From UBA1715 sp964346725 (GTDB taxonomy: Bacteria > Bacteroidota > Bacteroidia > Bacteroidales > UBA1715), in the NCBI GenBank assembly GCA_964346725.1, contig CAYFVM010000008.1, forward strand, positions 5,808-69,807: a DNA stretch of 64,000 bases, written 5' to 3'. The notes below the pieces were generated by a model that saw only the letters and a list, made by a program, of their open reading frames with translations, had not been told where the DNA came from and did no database searches. Numbering within the stretch: the stretch's first letter is position 1; each line of letters starts with the position of its first letter. This document shows, piece after piece, positions 9,391 through 17,603 of this stretch. The position numbers and the translations under genes were made by a program.

Positions 9391-10287
9391 ATGATTTCTA
9401 TACTTATTCCTATATATAATTTTACTGTAATTGATTTAGTTAAATCTATTCACTATCAATGCATTAATTCCAATATAATATTTGAAATTATTGCAATTGA
9501 CGATGATTCGAAAATTGAATACAAGGAACAAAATAGAATAATCCAATCTCTCTCTCATGTGCGTTACGAGGAACTTACCAACAATCAAGGACGAGTAAAG
9601 CTCCGTAATTTATTGGCATACAAAGCTTTATACGAATTTCTTCTTTTTATTGATTGTGACGCACAAGTTACCAATCCACATTTTATAGAGAATTATTGCG
9701 CAGAATGTGTCAATAACGCCCCTATTGTTGTATGCGGTGGAACAACATATTCCGATATTAAGCCTCATCGTTCTCGACGATTACGATGGAAATATGGAAA
9801 GTCTGCCGAAGAAAAGTCTGCCGAAATACGTTCTATAGAGCCAAATAATTCATTTTCTGCTTTTAACTTCTTAATATCGAAAGACTTATTTGACTCTATC
9901 AAATTTGACATTTTGCCTAATTCATACGGACACGAAGACACCCTATTGGGTATTCGATTGTCAGAAAAAAAAATCTGCGTAAAACATATAGATAATGCTT
10001 TGATACATTGTGGATTGGATCTAAATGAAGTGTTTTTCGAAAAAACGAAAGTAGGTATTGAAAATCTGTATGACATATTCAGCAAGAATCCGACATCATT
10101 TAATAAAATTAAGCTAGTAGAAACGTTTCTCAAATTTGAAAAAGCTGGTATTGCCATATTAGTATCTCAATTATTTTCGTTCAAGAAAAACATACTTAAA
10201 AAACTGACAATCAGAACAAGTAGCGTATTCCTACTAAACCTTTATAAATTGGGATATTTTTGCTATTTATCTAAGTATCAAAAATAG
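9391..10287 (+). CDS. family 2 glycosyltransferase
   Basis: A 298-residue GT-A-fold glycosyltransferase. The start MISILIPIYN and IIAIDDDSK (about 33-41) match the nucleotide-sugar-binding part of GT2; LLFIDCDAQV (about 86-95) supplies the DxD-like metal site; GHEDTLLGIRLSEKK (about 180-194) resembles the catalytic-base region with an ED pair. It would add a sugar to a glycan or lipid carrier in the cytoplasm; donor and acceptor cannot be told. There is no clear membrane segment. It is divergent from the PKD gene, and its 3' end overlaps the convergent asnB 3' end by 10 bp. Confidence 0.85.
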   Translation: MISILIPIYNFTVIDLVKSIHYQCINSNIIFEIIAIDDDSKIEYKEQNRIIQSLSHVRYEELTNNQGRVKLRNLLAYKALYEFLLFIDCDAQVTNPHFIENYCAECVNNAPIVVCGGTTYSDIKPHRSRRLRWKYGKSAEEKSAEIRSIEPNNSFSAFNFLISKDLFDSIKFDILPNSYGHEDTLLGIRLSEKKICVKHIDNALIHCGLDLNEVFFEKTKVGIENLYDIFSKNPTSFNKIKLVETFLKFEKAGIAILVSQLFSFKKNILKKLTIRTSSVFLLNLYKLGYFCYLSKYQK

Positions 10288-12146
10288 CGTTTCCACCACG
10301 ACTGAAATACCAATAATGCCCATATTTGCGCAGGAGCATCATTGGGGGTTGAAGATTTAGATTGTTTTTTTAAAGCTTCTATTGCTATACTATTAAAAAG
10401 ACCTTGTCGTTCTATAAATTCTGGGGAAAGCAGTGTTGCTTCTAAATCAGGAAAGATAGTAGAACACCAATGCTGTAGCGGAACTTCGAACCCTTTCTTT
10501 GGGCGATTATATAACTCTACCGGCAAATCATCACGAAAAGCGTCTTGCAAGATTCGCTTTTTCATGCTTGCATCAATCTTGTATTCTGGAGGTAACGAAT
10601 TTACAAATTCCACAAAGGTAAAATCCAAAAATGGCGTGCGAACCTCTAAACTATTCTCCATTGACATTCTATCAACTTTAGTGAGCATATCATTGGGTAA
10701 AACAAGCTGTTGATCGGCATAAAGAACATCATTGATATCTGATTCCGGAGAAAAATGATTAATATACTTCTTTTTTAGTTGATTATCAAAAATATACGGT
10801 TTGTGCAAAATATTTGCAACGTATTTCTCATCACCTATGCTACATAACCGCCAATACGCCTCCGCATTTCCATACGAAGCTATTTCCGAGTATTTTGCAA
10901 TTTTTCGAAACAAATTGAACATCGGATTTGAACGTGATTGTGGAAGAATCTTTAATAAAGGATGAAGTGCTCCCAAACACGAATTCATATTTTTTAGGCG
11001 GATATGATTGTAATGTGCAAAATGCTTATGATACCCAGCAAACAACTCATCCGCACCATCACCAGAAAGTGCAACAGTTACATGAGGTTTTACAAATTTA
11101 CACAAAACATTAACCGCAATGGCTGAAGAATCTGCAAACGGTTCATCTATGTCGCTCAATATAGATTCTAGCGCATATTCTAAATTTGTTTTATCTATTT
11201 GAATTTCAGTATGCTGCGAATGAATTCCCTTTGCTACAAGTTGTGCGTAATACGTTTCATCAATAAATGGATTATCTTTAAAACCAATAGAAAATGTTTG
11301 TAAAGAATCTACATATCTACTTGCTATTAAGCTAATTATAGAAGAATCAATTCCTCCACTCAAAAATGTTCCAAGTGGTACATCTGAAATTAGACGAAGT
11401 CTAACCGACTCTGTAAGTTTTTGAATTAAAAGCGTTTGTGCATCTTCATATAATGCGTTTATTAATGTATTTTTCCCATAAGGAATTTGATAGTATCGTT
11501 CTTTTTGAATGCCTTGCATTGTAACCTTCATCATAGTTCCCGGCTCTAATTTTTCAACACCTTCAACCATAGATAAAGGCGCCGGAACGTAATTCAATTG
11601 CAAGTAATAGGATAACGCAGTATAATCAAGTTTCCTCTCAAATGGGAATGTCATTATTCCTTTTAATTCCGAAGAGAAACCGAAAAATCTCTCATTATTT
11701 ATGATGTATAAAGGTTTTATCCCTATCCTATCTCGTGCAACAAACAAGGAATTTTCTACCGCATCATAAATTGCAAAAGCAAAAAAGCCATTGATTTTGT
11801 GTATACATGCGCTTCCATATTTTATATAAAGATATAAAAGGACTTCTGTATCAGATGTAGAGCGGAATTTTACGCCATCATCTTCTAATTCTTTATAAAA
11901 ATCACGATAGTTATAGAACTCGCCATTATACACAATAGTGTATCGATTAGAATTGTCTGTAAAAGGCTGATTCCCTGCGTTTGAGGTATCTAATATCGCC
12001 AAACGAGCATGACCAAACACAGCATTACCAATCGCTATAACTTGCTGAACCTCTGGCCCACGTTTTTTCAAGGTAAGAATAGAAGAATCAACAGCAGATT
12101 TTAGTTGCTGAGCTTCATTTTTGTAGGAAAATAATCCGCTTATACC
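10278..12146 (-). CDS. asnB: asparagine synthase (glutamine-hydrolysing), 5' end in gap
   Basis: AsnB makes asparagine from aspartate, glutamine and ATP. The visible protein starts at GISGLFSYKN, which in the family follows Met-Cys, so only about two residues, including the catalytic Cys of the glutaminase site, are hidden in the gap at 12147. The N-terminal amidotransferase half has ARLAILD, YNGEFYNYR and TDTEVLL; the synthetase half has the PP-loop LSGGIDSSII and SGDGADELFAGYHKHF, then VRTPFLD. About 623 residues, typical length. Family members also amidate other acceptors, for example in surface polysaccharide loci, and the neighbouring glycosyltransferase makes that an alternative. The 3' end overlaps the glycosyltransferase by 10 bp. 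Confidence 0.9.
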   Translation of the reverse strand, partial: GISGLFSYKNEAQQLKSAVDSSILTLKKRGPEVQQVIAIGNAVFGHARLAILDTSNAGNQPFTDNSNRYTIVYNGEFYNYRDFYKELEDDGVKFRSTSDTEVLLYLYIKYGSACIHKINGFFAFAIYDAVENSLFVARDRIGIKPLYIINNERFFGFSSELKGIMTFPFERKLDYTALSYYLQLNYVPAPLSMVEGVEKLEPGTMMKVTMQGIQKERYYQIPYGKNTLINALYEDAQTLLIQKLTESVRLRLISDVPLGTFLSGGIDSSIISLIASRYVDSLQTFSIGFKDNPFIDETYYAQLVAKGIHSQHTEIQIDKTNLEYALESILSDIDEPFADSSAIAVNVLCKFVKPHVTVALSGDGADELFAGYHKHFAHYNHIRLKNMNSCLGALHPLLKILPQSRSNPMFNLFRKIAKYSEIASYGNAEAYWRLCSIGDEKYVANILHKPYIFDNQLKKKYINHFSPESDINDVLYADQQLVLPNDMLTKVDRMSMENSLEVRTPFLDFTFVEFVNSLPPEYKIDASMKKRILQDAFRDDLPVELYNRPKKGFEVPLQHWCSTIFPDLEATLLSPEFIERQGLFNSIAIEALKKQSKSSTPNDAPAQIWALLVFQSWWKRYF

Positions 12147-12246
12147 NNNNNNNNNNNNNNNNNNNNNNNNNNNNNNNNNNNNNNNNNNNNNNNNNNNNNN
12201 NNNNNNNNNNNNNNNNNNNNNNNNNNNNNNNNNNNNNNNNNNNNNN
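12147..12246. other. 100-N scaffold gap between asnB and the aminotransferase gene
   Basis: A placeholder gap. It joins an N-terminal aminotransferase piece to AsnB in one frame by chance. A complete aminotransferase would need about 600 nt more, so the real distance is probably well above 100 nt, with room for further small genes. Confidence 0.95.
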
Positions 12247-12803
12247 AATTCTTCTTTAGTATAGATAGCTCCACAAGGATTTGAAGGTGAGCTAAAGATA
12301 AACATTCTTGTTTTTGATGTTATCATTTTCTCTATTTGCGCAGCCGTTACTTTAAAACCCGAAGCAATAGTAGTTGGGATGAAAATTGGATTTGCTTCTG
12401 CAAGTTTTACTATTTCCGGATAACTTACCCAATATGGCGTAGGAATAAGGACTTCATCACCTGGGTTTAGTATACTCAAACATACATTTGCTATAGCATG
12501 CTTGGCTCCTGCTGAAACAGCAATTTGATTTAACCCATAATCAAGATTATTCTCACGTTTTAATTTATTTACAATAGCTTGTAATAAATCTTTATACCCT
12601 CCTACTGGAGAATAAAAAGAAAAATTGTCATCAATTGCTTTCTTAGCAGCTTCTTTAACATAATCAGGAGTATTAAAGTCAGGCTCTCCTACACTTAAAT
12701 TAATAACATCTTTTCCGGCCACTTTTAATTCGTTACTTTTCTGAGACATGGCTAGCGTCTGCGATGCCGCAAGTACCGCCAATCTTTTTGAAATTTGTTC
12801 CAT
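12247..12803 (-). CDS. class I aminotransferase (aspartate aminotransferase type), truncated by gap
   Basis: The first 185 residues or so of a PLP-dependent fold-type I aminotransferase of the AspC/AAT-I subgroup. Visible motifs: INLSVGEPDFNTP (about 34-46), FSFYSPVGGYKDLLQAI, AVSAGAKHAIANVCLSILNPGDEVLIPTPYWVSYPE (cofactor-phosphate and substrate region), and FSSPSNPCGAIYTKEE with the conserved NPCG. The catalytic PLP lysine lies in the missing C-terminal half. ATG at 12803 is chosen because MEQISKRLAVLAASQTLAM matches the family's start; the frame extends upstream to 12875 but that part overlaps the tRNA terminator region. Substrate probably aspartate/2-oxoglutarate by family resemblance. 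Confidence 0.88.
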
Positions 12804-12883
12804 TCGTTTACATACTTTTTTTGCAGGCACAAAAATAGAATAAATTTTGATTAAGTATAGGTGATTGTTACACAAATTTTCAA

Positions 12884-12923
12884 CAAAAAAAGAAGAGGAA
12901 TTTCGAAAGAAATTCCTCTTCTT
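12884..12923 (-). terminator. terminator after tRNA-Val
   Basis: A perfect 15-bp inverted repeat (12890-12904 with 12909-12923, AAGAAGAGGAATTTC on the + strand) with a 4-nt loop. On the minus strand it is followed by a run of T (12884-12890), just beyond the tRNA 3' end. It separates tRNA-Val from the aminotransferase gene. Confidence 0.85.
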
Positions 12924-12926
12924 ACG

Positions 12927-13001
12927 TGGGCGCTGAGGGATTCGAACCCCCGACCCTCTGGGTGTAAACCAGATGCTCTGAACCAGCTGAGCTAAGCGCC
13001 C
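12927..13001 (-). tRNA. tRNA-Val (anticodon UAC)
   Basis: Read on the minus strand the cloverleaf is complete: acceptor GGGCGCT/AGCGCCC, D arm GCTC...GAGC, anticodon arm TCTGG-TTTACAC-CCAGA with anticodon TAC, variable GGGTC, T arm GGGGG-TTCGAAT-CCCTC (one G-U), discriminator A at 12927. CCA is not encoded. It reads GUA and GUG valine codons. It has its own promoter and terminator. Confidence 0.97.
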
Positions 13002-13032
13002 TTTTGATTACATTTGTTTTTCAAATGCGTTG

Positions 13033-13063
13033 CAAAGATATATGCTTTTTTGTTTCCTACAAA
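13033..13063 (-). promoter_or_regulatory. Bacteroidota-type promoter for tRNA-Val
   Basis: On the minus strand TTTG (13060-13063), 19 nt, then TATCTTTG (13033-13040) match the sigma-ABfr consensus TTTG/TAnnTTTG. The tRNA begins 31 bp downstream. The -33 element touches the folC 3' end. Confidence 0.6.
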
Positions 13064-13065
13064 TA

Positions 13066-14355
13066 TTATTTAATTTTTTTTGATAAAAATTCTGCAACCA
13101 CGTAAGAGCTGCCACCAACGTAGATTACGGAACTTATTGAAGCATTGAATTTTGCAGCTTTATATGCATCTAAAATATTTTTACAAATTTTATATTTCTT
13201 TCCTTTAAAATACCCCTCCATTTTCTCCAATGGCATTGCTCGTTCTATTTCCGGCTTACATAAATAATATGTTGCTTCATTTGGAAGCAGGGTTATTATT
13301 GAATCGATATCTTTATCACCTACCATTCCCCATACTATACGGATATCTTTACGTCCCAATGATTGTAATTGCGTCATTGTGTACGAAATCCCATCATAGT
13401 TGTGCCCTGTATCACAAATAGACAACGGATTGGTATTAACAATTTGCCACCTTCCTGTTAAATTAGTGTTACTTATTACTTTCTTCAAACCTTGTTTAAT
13501 TGCTCGTTTAGGAATAGAAAATTCACGTTGCAACTCTTGTATAGCAGCATATACGGTTACTATATTTTTTTTCTGATATATCCCCATTAATCCACTCTGA
13601 GCATGAATCAAATCAACACCTTCTTTTGAAACTATTGTAAATGAGGAATACCAATCTTTTTGTGCTGATTTTATTGTATATAGTTCCGATGCAAAAACAA
13701 TGCATGAGTTATTATTCTCGGCAAATGCGTTAAAAACAGGAACTGTCTCTGGATTGCACTCTCCTATTATAACAGGAACTTGAGGTTTTATAATTCCGGC
13801 TTTTTCTTGAGCAATTTTCGGGAGCGTATCTCCCAATATCTGCATATGATCAAAACCAATATTAGTAATAACCGATAATTTAGGTGTAATAACATTTGTT
13901 GCATCTAATCGCCCACCTAAACCGGTTTCTAGTACAATTACATCTACATTTTGTTGTTTAAAATACGCAAAAGCGATGGCTGTAGTAACTTCAAATAGCG
14001 ATGGTTTTATCGCCTCAATTTCGCCAGAATACTTATTTACAAAAGCATTGAGGTATTGATACGAAACAGAACGACCATTGACACGAATTCTTTCCCTAAA
14101 ATCAACGATATGTGGCGAAGTATATAAACCTACCTTATATCCCGATTCCTGCAATATAGAAGCAATAAAATGAGAAACAGAACCTTTTCCATTAGTACCA
14201 GCAATATGAATGCACGGAATATCTTTTTCGGGATTGCCTAGCAGACGAAGTAAATTGGTAATATTATCTAATGATGGTACATATGCGCTTTTCCCTACAT
14301 GTTGAAAACAAGGAAACTGCTTGTATAAATACTGTAGTATATCGTTATATTTCAT
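13066..14355 (-). CDS. folC: bifunctional dihydrofolate/folylpolyglutamate synthase
   Basis: A 429-residue Mur-ligase-type enzyme that adds glutamate to dihydropteroate and then to folates, using ATP. Motifs: P-loop HIAGTNGKGSVSHFIA (about 49-64), YTSPHIVDFRERIRVNG (about 77-93), LETGLGGRLDATNV (about 142-155), GFDHMQILGDTLPKIAQEKAGI (substrate/metal region), and DTGHNYDGI near 315, where the family has a conserved DGAHN. It has full length and a clear ATG. Next in the same direction lies tRNA-Val; upstream, 42 bp away, is the XRE regulator gene. Confidence 0.94.
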   Translation of the reverse strand: MKYNDILQYLYKQFPCFQHVGKSAYVPSLDNITNLLRLLGNPEKDIPCIHIAGTNGKGSVSHFIASILQESGYKVGLYTSPHIVDFRERIRVNGRSVSYQYLNAFVNKYSGEIEAIKPSLFEVTTAIAFAYFKQQNVDVIVLETGLGGRLDATNVITPKLSVITNIGFDHMQILGDTLPKIAQEKAGIIKPQVPVIIGECNPETVPVFNAFAENNNSCIVFASELYTIKSAQKDWYSSFTIVSKEGVDLIHAQSGLMGIYQKKNIVTVYAAIQELQREFSIPKRAIKQGLKKVISNTNLTGRWQIVNTNPLSICDTGHNYDGISYTMTQLQSLGRKDIRIVWGMVGDKDIDSIITLLPNEATYYLCKPEIERAMPLEKMEGYFKGKKYKICKNILDAYKAAKFNASISSVIYVGGSSYVVAEFLSKKIK

Positions 14356-14397
14356 GACCTATTTTGTATAAGCAAAGCGAATGTACAAAAATTATGG

Positions 14398-14820
14398 TCA
14401 TTCCGGAAAATATTCCACAAAGGTTTTATCAGAATAAAAGGTTACGATTTTCTCTATATTTTTGGGCGACGAAGGGTTGTATTCTTGTGGCTGTTGTACA
14501 GCAATATTTTGCTGCGAAACAATTTGTTGTGACTGATTTTGAGGAACAGATGAAGTTTCCGGAAACAATTCTTGCTGTTGTTGCATACTCGGGCTTGATT
14601 TTTCTTGTTTTACACCCTTTAGAAGCCAATTTGCATCAATATCACTATATGTTTCCAAAAGTTTATACAAGAAATCAAGACTTGGCTTGTTTCGCTCCGA
14701 TAATATATGAGTAATAGAAGAACGTTTGACACCTATAAGATCGGCAAACGCTGCATTAGATAATTGCTTTTCTTGCATAATCTGTTGTATTCGATTATTT
14801 ATTGTTAATTCTTTATTCAT
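14398..14820 (-). CDS. XRE-family transcriptional regulator
   Basis: A 140-residue protein. Residues about 8-65 form a Cro/C1-type helix-turn-helix (IQQIMQEKQLSNAAFADLIG, then VKRSSITHILSERNKPSLDFLYKLL, followed by the DANWLLKG ending typical of Bacteroidota members). The C-terminal half is a Gln/Ser/Pro-rich flexible tail (QQQQEL, QQIVSQQNIAVQQPQ) ending in a short charged segment, and has no recognisable ligand domain. The upstream DNA holds TGTAA/TTACA inverted and direct repeats that could be its own operator, so autoregulation is likely but inferred. Targets unknown. It precedes folC on the same strand. Confidence 0.82.
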   Translation of the reverse strand: MNKELTINNRIQQIMQEKQLSNAAFADLIGVKRSSITHILSERNKPSLDFLYKLLETYSDIDANWLLKGVKQEKSSPSMQQQQELFPETSSVPQNQSQQIVSQQNIAVQQPQEYNPSSPKNIEKIVTFYSDKTFVEYFPE

Positions 14821-15274
14821 AAATGTAAACCCTTACAAGCAAAGTGACTTCACAAATGTAAACATTTTTTTAATAACTTTTGTTAATCAACCGCTTTTAC
14901 TTTTGTTAATAGTTGCATCTAGAGAACTATTGGCTTAGTCATCAGGGGGACAAAAAGAGCCTGACCATTATTAAACTCTTACTACTAATAAAATCTTTAA
15001 ATAACTGGTTATTAGTAGTGTATATTATATATTTTGTAAGAAAATCGTCATTTTTGGCTATTTACATGAAAGTATGTTAAATTTTAACTTAAGATACATC
15101 ATATAACTAATTGATTTTATGACTAATATACACTAATTACATTTTTAACAATATGGTTCGTTTATATTGAATCACACGTTTTCACAATTGTAAAATCAGT
15201 AGAGGAGTTGTTGTGTAAAATATGTTAACAAATGTACCGATTCTTGTTCTTGTCTTACAATTGTTTACTAATGT
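14821..15274. other. 454-bp AT-rich intergenic region rich in inverted repeats
   Basis: No convincing gene on either strand. It holds the candidate operator, an 11-bp perfect inverted repeat (ACTACTAATAA 14981-14991 with TTATTAGTAGT 15009-15019), a second 12-bp inverted repeat (TAGTGTATATTA 15016-15027 with TAATATACACTA 15124-15135), and two ACAATTGT palindromes, at about 15184 and 15257. TTAACAAATGT at 15225 recurs at 15285 inside the pth 3' end. It may be a regulatory region or carry a small RNA. Confidence 0.5.
14824..14863. promoter_or_regulatory. candidate operator of the XRE regulator
   Basis: TGTAA-ACCC-TTACA (14824-14837) is an inverted repeat starting 4 bp before the XRE start codon, and the 10-mer AAATGTAAAC occurs twice (14821-14830 and 14854-14863), 33 bp apart, close to three helical turns. 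This fits a site bound by the dimeric regulator on the same helix face. No binding evidence is available. Confidence 0.4.
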
Positions 15275-15838
15275 TTATTGTTGATTAACAAATGTCATTG
15301 TCTTTTCTATACCTACAGTCAAGTACATTTGTATAGCAGTTGTTGCTTTTTCAATTATACTTGGTAATTGAGCATTTTCTTCATCTGTCCACTGCCCCAA
15401 CACAAAATCGACTTGTTTTCCTTTAGAAAAATTATTTCCTACTCCAAAACGCATTCGAGCATAATTTTTCGTTCCTAGTAATTCTTCAATATTTTTTAAA
15501 CCATTGTGCCCTCCTGCACTTCCTTTTGCTTTTAATCGAAGTGTGCCAAATGTTAAACTAATGTCGTCAACAAGTACAAGAATGTTTTCAATTGGAATTT
15601 TTTCTTTTTGCATCCAATAATGCACAGCTTTTCCTGATAAATTCATATACGTACTCGGTTTAATCAAAACTAATTGACGAGACTTATAGCTTGTATATGC
15701 AACACTTGCATATCTATCAACAAAAAACGAAGCATTTAGTGATTTTGCTAAAGCATCAATATGAATAAACCCCGCATTATGACGTGTATTTGCGTACTCA
15801 TAACCAATATTTCCTAAACCAACTATTAAATATTTCAT
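15275..15838 (-). CDS. pth: peptidyl-tRNA hydrolase
   Basis: A 187-residue Pth, which releases tRNA from stalled peptidyl-tRNA by cutting the ester bond. Asn10 and His20 of the N-terminal GLGNIGYEYANTRHNAGF are the known substrate-binding and catalytic positions; LVDDISLTFGTLRLK supplies the catalytic Asp, and GSAGGHNGLKNI the helix and glycine loop. The open frame runs to 15886, but ATG at 15838 (MKYLIVGLGN) aligns with the family start and leaves the rplY terminator outside the gene. The rplY-pth order is common in bacteria; here a hairpin terminator lies between them. Confidence 0.94.
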   Translation of the reverse strand: MKYLIVGLGNIGYEYANTRHNAGFIHIDALAKSLNASFFVDRYASVAYTSYKSRQLVLIKPSTYMNLSGKAVHYWMQKEKIPIENILVLVDDISLTFGTLRLKAKGSAGGHNGLKNIEELLGTKNYARMRFGVGNNFSKGKQVDFVLGQWTDEENAQLPSIIEKATTAIQMYLTVGIEKTMTFVNQQ

Positions 15839-15859
15839 CAGAAAAGTATTTATTATAAT

Positions 15860-15892
15860 AAAAAATCCGTCATCGAAAATCGACAACGGATT
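15860..15892 (-). terminator. terminator between rplY and pth
   Basis: On the minus strand AATCCGTTGTCGA, loop TTT, TCGATGACGGATT (two G-U pairs in the stem) followed by a T run at 15860-15865. It lies after the rplY stop and 22 bp before the pth start, so it likely sets the ratio of rplY to pth transcript by partial read-through. Confidence 0.75.
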
Positions 15893-15915
15893 CTTAAAAG
15901 ATCACTTATTCGTAA

Positions 15916-16491
15916 TTATTTTGCAGGCGCTGCTGTCGCTGCTGCTACATCACGAGATGCTAATACTGAGCATACTACTGATGTTTTTGGTTCTTCGATT
16001 GTTAAACCTTTGAATGAAAGTGATGATAACTTGATTGATTGGCCTATGCCCAATGAAGTAATATCAATTACTAATTCTGATGGCATATCTTTTTCCAAAC
16101 CAGAAACTTTCATTTTACGCATTTTCACTTTCAATTTACCACCTTGTTTCACACCTTCTGAGTGTCCTTCAATTTTTATTGGTAATTTAATTGTAAATGG
16201 TTTTTTGTCAACTATTTCTAAGAAATCAACATGCATAACGGCATCTGTTACCGGATGAAATTGAACTTCTTTTACAATTGCTTTACGAACTTTTCCATCA
16301 ATGTTCAACAAAACGATATACACGTTTGGTGTAACGATTACTTTGTTGAATGATTTTGCATCAACTGTAAAAGTCACATTCTCGCCTGTTCCATATAATA
16401 CACATGGAATTAATTCGCTTGCTCGTAATGCTTTTGATTCTTTTTTGCCAAGATTGGTTCTTGATTGACCTGCTAATTCTATTGTTAACAT
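15916..16491 (-). CDS. rplY: 50S ribosomal protein L25 (CTC form)
   Basis: A 191-residue L25 of the long TL5/CTC type. It binds 5S rRNA in the large subunit. The N-terminal domain (about 1-90) has LAGQSRTNLGKKESKALRAS and IPCVLYGTGENVTF; the C-terminal CTC beta domain (about 95-180) has MHVDFLEI, KLPIKIEGHSEGVKQGG and VSGLEKDMPSELVIDIT, all typical. The Ala-rich tail (DVAAATAAPAK) is usual in Bacteroidota. It follows prs on the same strand but has its own promoter inside the prs 3' end, and a terminator before pth. Confidence 0.95.
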   Translation of the reverse strand: MLTIELAGQSRTNLGKKESKALRASELIPCVLYGTGENVTFTVDAKSFNKVIVTPNVYIVLLNIDGKVRKAIVKEVQFHPVTDAVMHVDFLEIVDKKPFTIKLPIKIEGHSEGVKQGGKLKVKMRKMKVSGLEKDMPSELVIDITSLGIGQSIKLSSLSFKGLTIEEPKTSVVCSVLASRDVAAATAAPAK

Positions 16492-16563
16492 ATTACCTAA
16501 AGTTGTGTGCTACTTATGTCACTTAAGACATCCATTACACGGGTTAATATTTTTATTTCGGCG

Positions 16564-16593
16564 CAAATATAAAAGTTTTTTCAATTAAACCAA
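16564..16593 (-). promoter_or_regulatory. promoter for rplY
   Basis: On the minus strand TTGG (16590-16593), 18 nt, TATATTTG (16564-16571), a close match to TTTG/TAnnTTTG. It overlaps the prs stop region and leaves a leader of about 65 nt that contains a small ATGTC/GACAT hairpin. Confidence 0.55.
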
Positions 16594-17523
16594 GAATGAT
16601 GAACTCATTGATTCATTCTTAAATATTTTTTCTATTGAGTTTGCAAAATACGAAGCACATGAAAGTACCGTTATTTTTGATGGCATTTTTTCATGTGGAA
16701 TAGTATCTGTAACTATCAATTCTTCAATAGCACATTTTTCTATTCTTTCAAATGCCGGACCTGAACATACTGCGTGCGTACTTAATGCGCGAACACTCTT
16801 AGCTCCATTTGTCTTACATAGGTTAGCCGCCATAGTAATTGTACCGGCAGTGTCTATCATATCATCTACAATAATGACATTCTTGCCTTGAACATCACCA
16901 ATCATTTCCATAGAATCTACAATATTTGCACGAGTACGTTCTTTGTGGCAAATAGCAATATCAGCGTCTAACAATCGTGCGTACGCTTTTGCTCTTTTAG
17001 TTCCTCCCATATCAGGAGCAACAACACAAAGATTAGGAATATTCATTTCTTGAATATATGGGATAAAGATTGAAGAACCAAACAAGTGATCAACAGGAAT
17101 ATCAAAAAATCCCTGAATTTGACCTGCGTGTAAATCCATGGTTACAACACGATCAACGCCACTATTTTGGATTAAGTTGGCCATCAATTTAGCACCAATA
17201 GATATACGTGATTTTTCTTTTCTATCTTGACGAGCAAATCCAAAATACGGAATAACTGCGGTAATATGTGCAGCAGAAGCTCTTTTTGCTGCATCAATCA
17301 ACAACAACAATTCCAACAAATTATCTGCTGGAGCAAATGTTGATTGCACAATATATACTTCTTTACCTCTCACGGGTTCGTCAAAACGAGGCTCAAACTC
17401 ACCATCACTAAAATGCGTAACGGCTGACATTCCCATTTCTATACCATAATGTTTTACGATTTTTTCTGTGAGATAGCGTGTAGCTGTTCCCGAAAAGATT
17501 TTAATCTCGTGCTCTCCTACCAT
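16585..17523 (-). CDS. prs: ribose-phosphate pyrophosphokinase
   Basis: A 312-residue PRPP synthetase, forming phosphoribosyl pyrophosphate from ribose-5-phosphate and ATP for purine, pyrimidine, NAD, His and Trp synthesis. Motifs in order: FSDGEFEPRFDEPVRGKEV (about 38-56), VIPYFGFARQDRK (flexible-loop region), VVTMDLHAGQIQGFFDIP, VVAPDMGGTKRAKAYA, and the PRPP-binding loop VIIVDDMIDTAGTI (about 218-231). It has full length and a conventional start, with its own promoter. PRPP feeds the pyrB/pyrI and nadD pathways coded in the window. Confidence 0.96.
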   Translation of the reverse strand: MVGEHEIKIFSGTATRYLTEKIVKHYGIEMGMSAVTHFSDGEFEPRFDEPVRGKEVYIVQSTFAPADNLLELLLLIDAAKRASAAHITAVIPYFGFARQDRKEKSRISIGAKLMANLIQNSGVDRVVTMDLHAGQIQGFFDIPVDHLFGSSIFIPYIQEMNIPNLCVVAPDMGGTKRAKAYARLLDADIAICHKERTRANIVDSMEMIGDVQGKNVIIVDDMIDTAGTITMAANLCKTNGAKSVRALSTHAVCSGPAFERIEKCAIEELIVTDTIPHEKMPSKITVLSCASYFANSIEKIFKNESMSSSFLV

Positions 17524-17546
17524 TTTGTTTTTGTTTTTTGACGTTG

Positions 17547-17577
17547 CAAAACTATATTTTTTTCATTTAAGAGCAAA
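17547..17577 (-). promoter_or_regulatory. promoter for prs
   Basis: Minus strand TTTG (17574-17577), exactly 19 nt, TAGTTTTG (17547-17554), about 24 bp before the prs start codon. It matches the Bacteroidota promoter pattern. Confidence 0.6.
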
Positions 17578-17603
17578 AAAACTTTTACTGTTAAATTCTG
17601 CTT

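Noticed and set aside
10278..12875. 865-residue aminotransferase-asparagine synthetase fusion
   Set aside because: The join runs through 100 N; it is a product of the gap length, not a real fusion.
14364..14714. 116-codon frame antisense to the XRE gene
   Set aside because: No family resemblance and no promoter; the XRE frame carries a clear helix-turn-helix.
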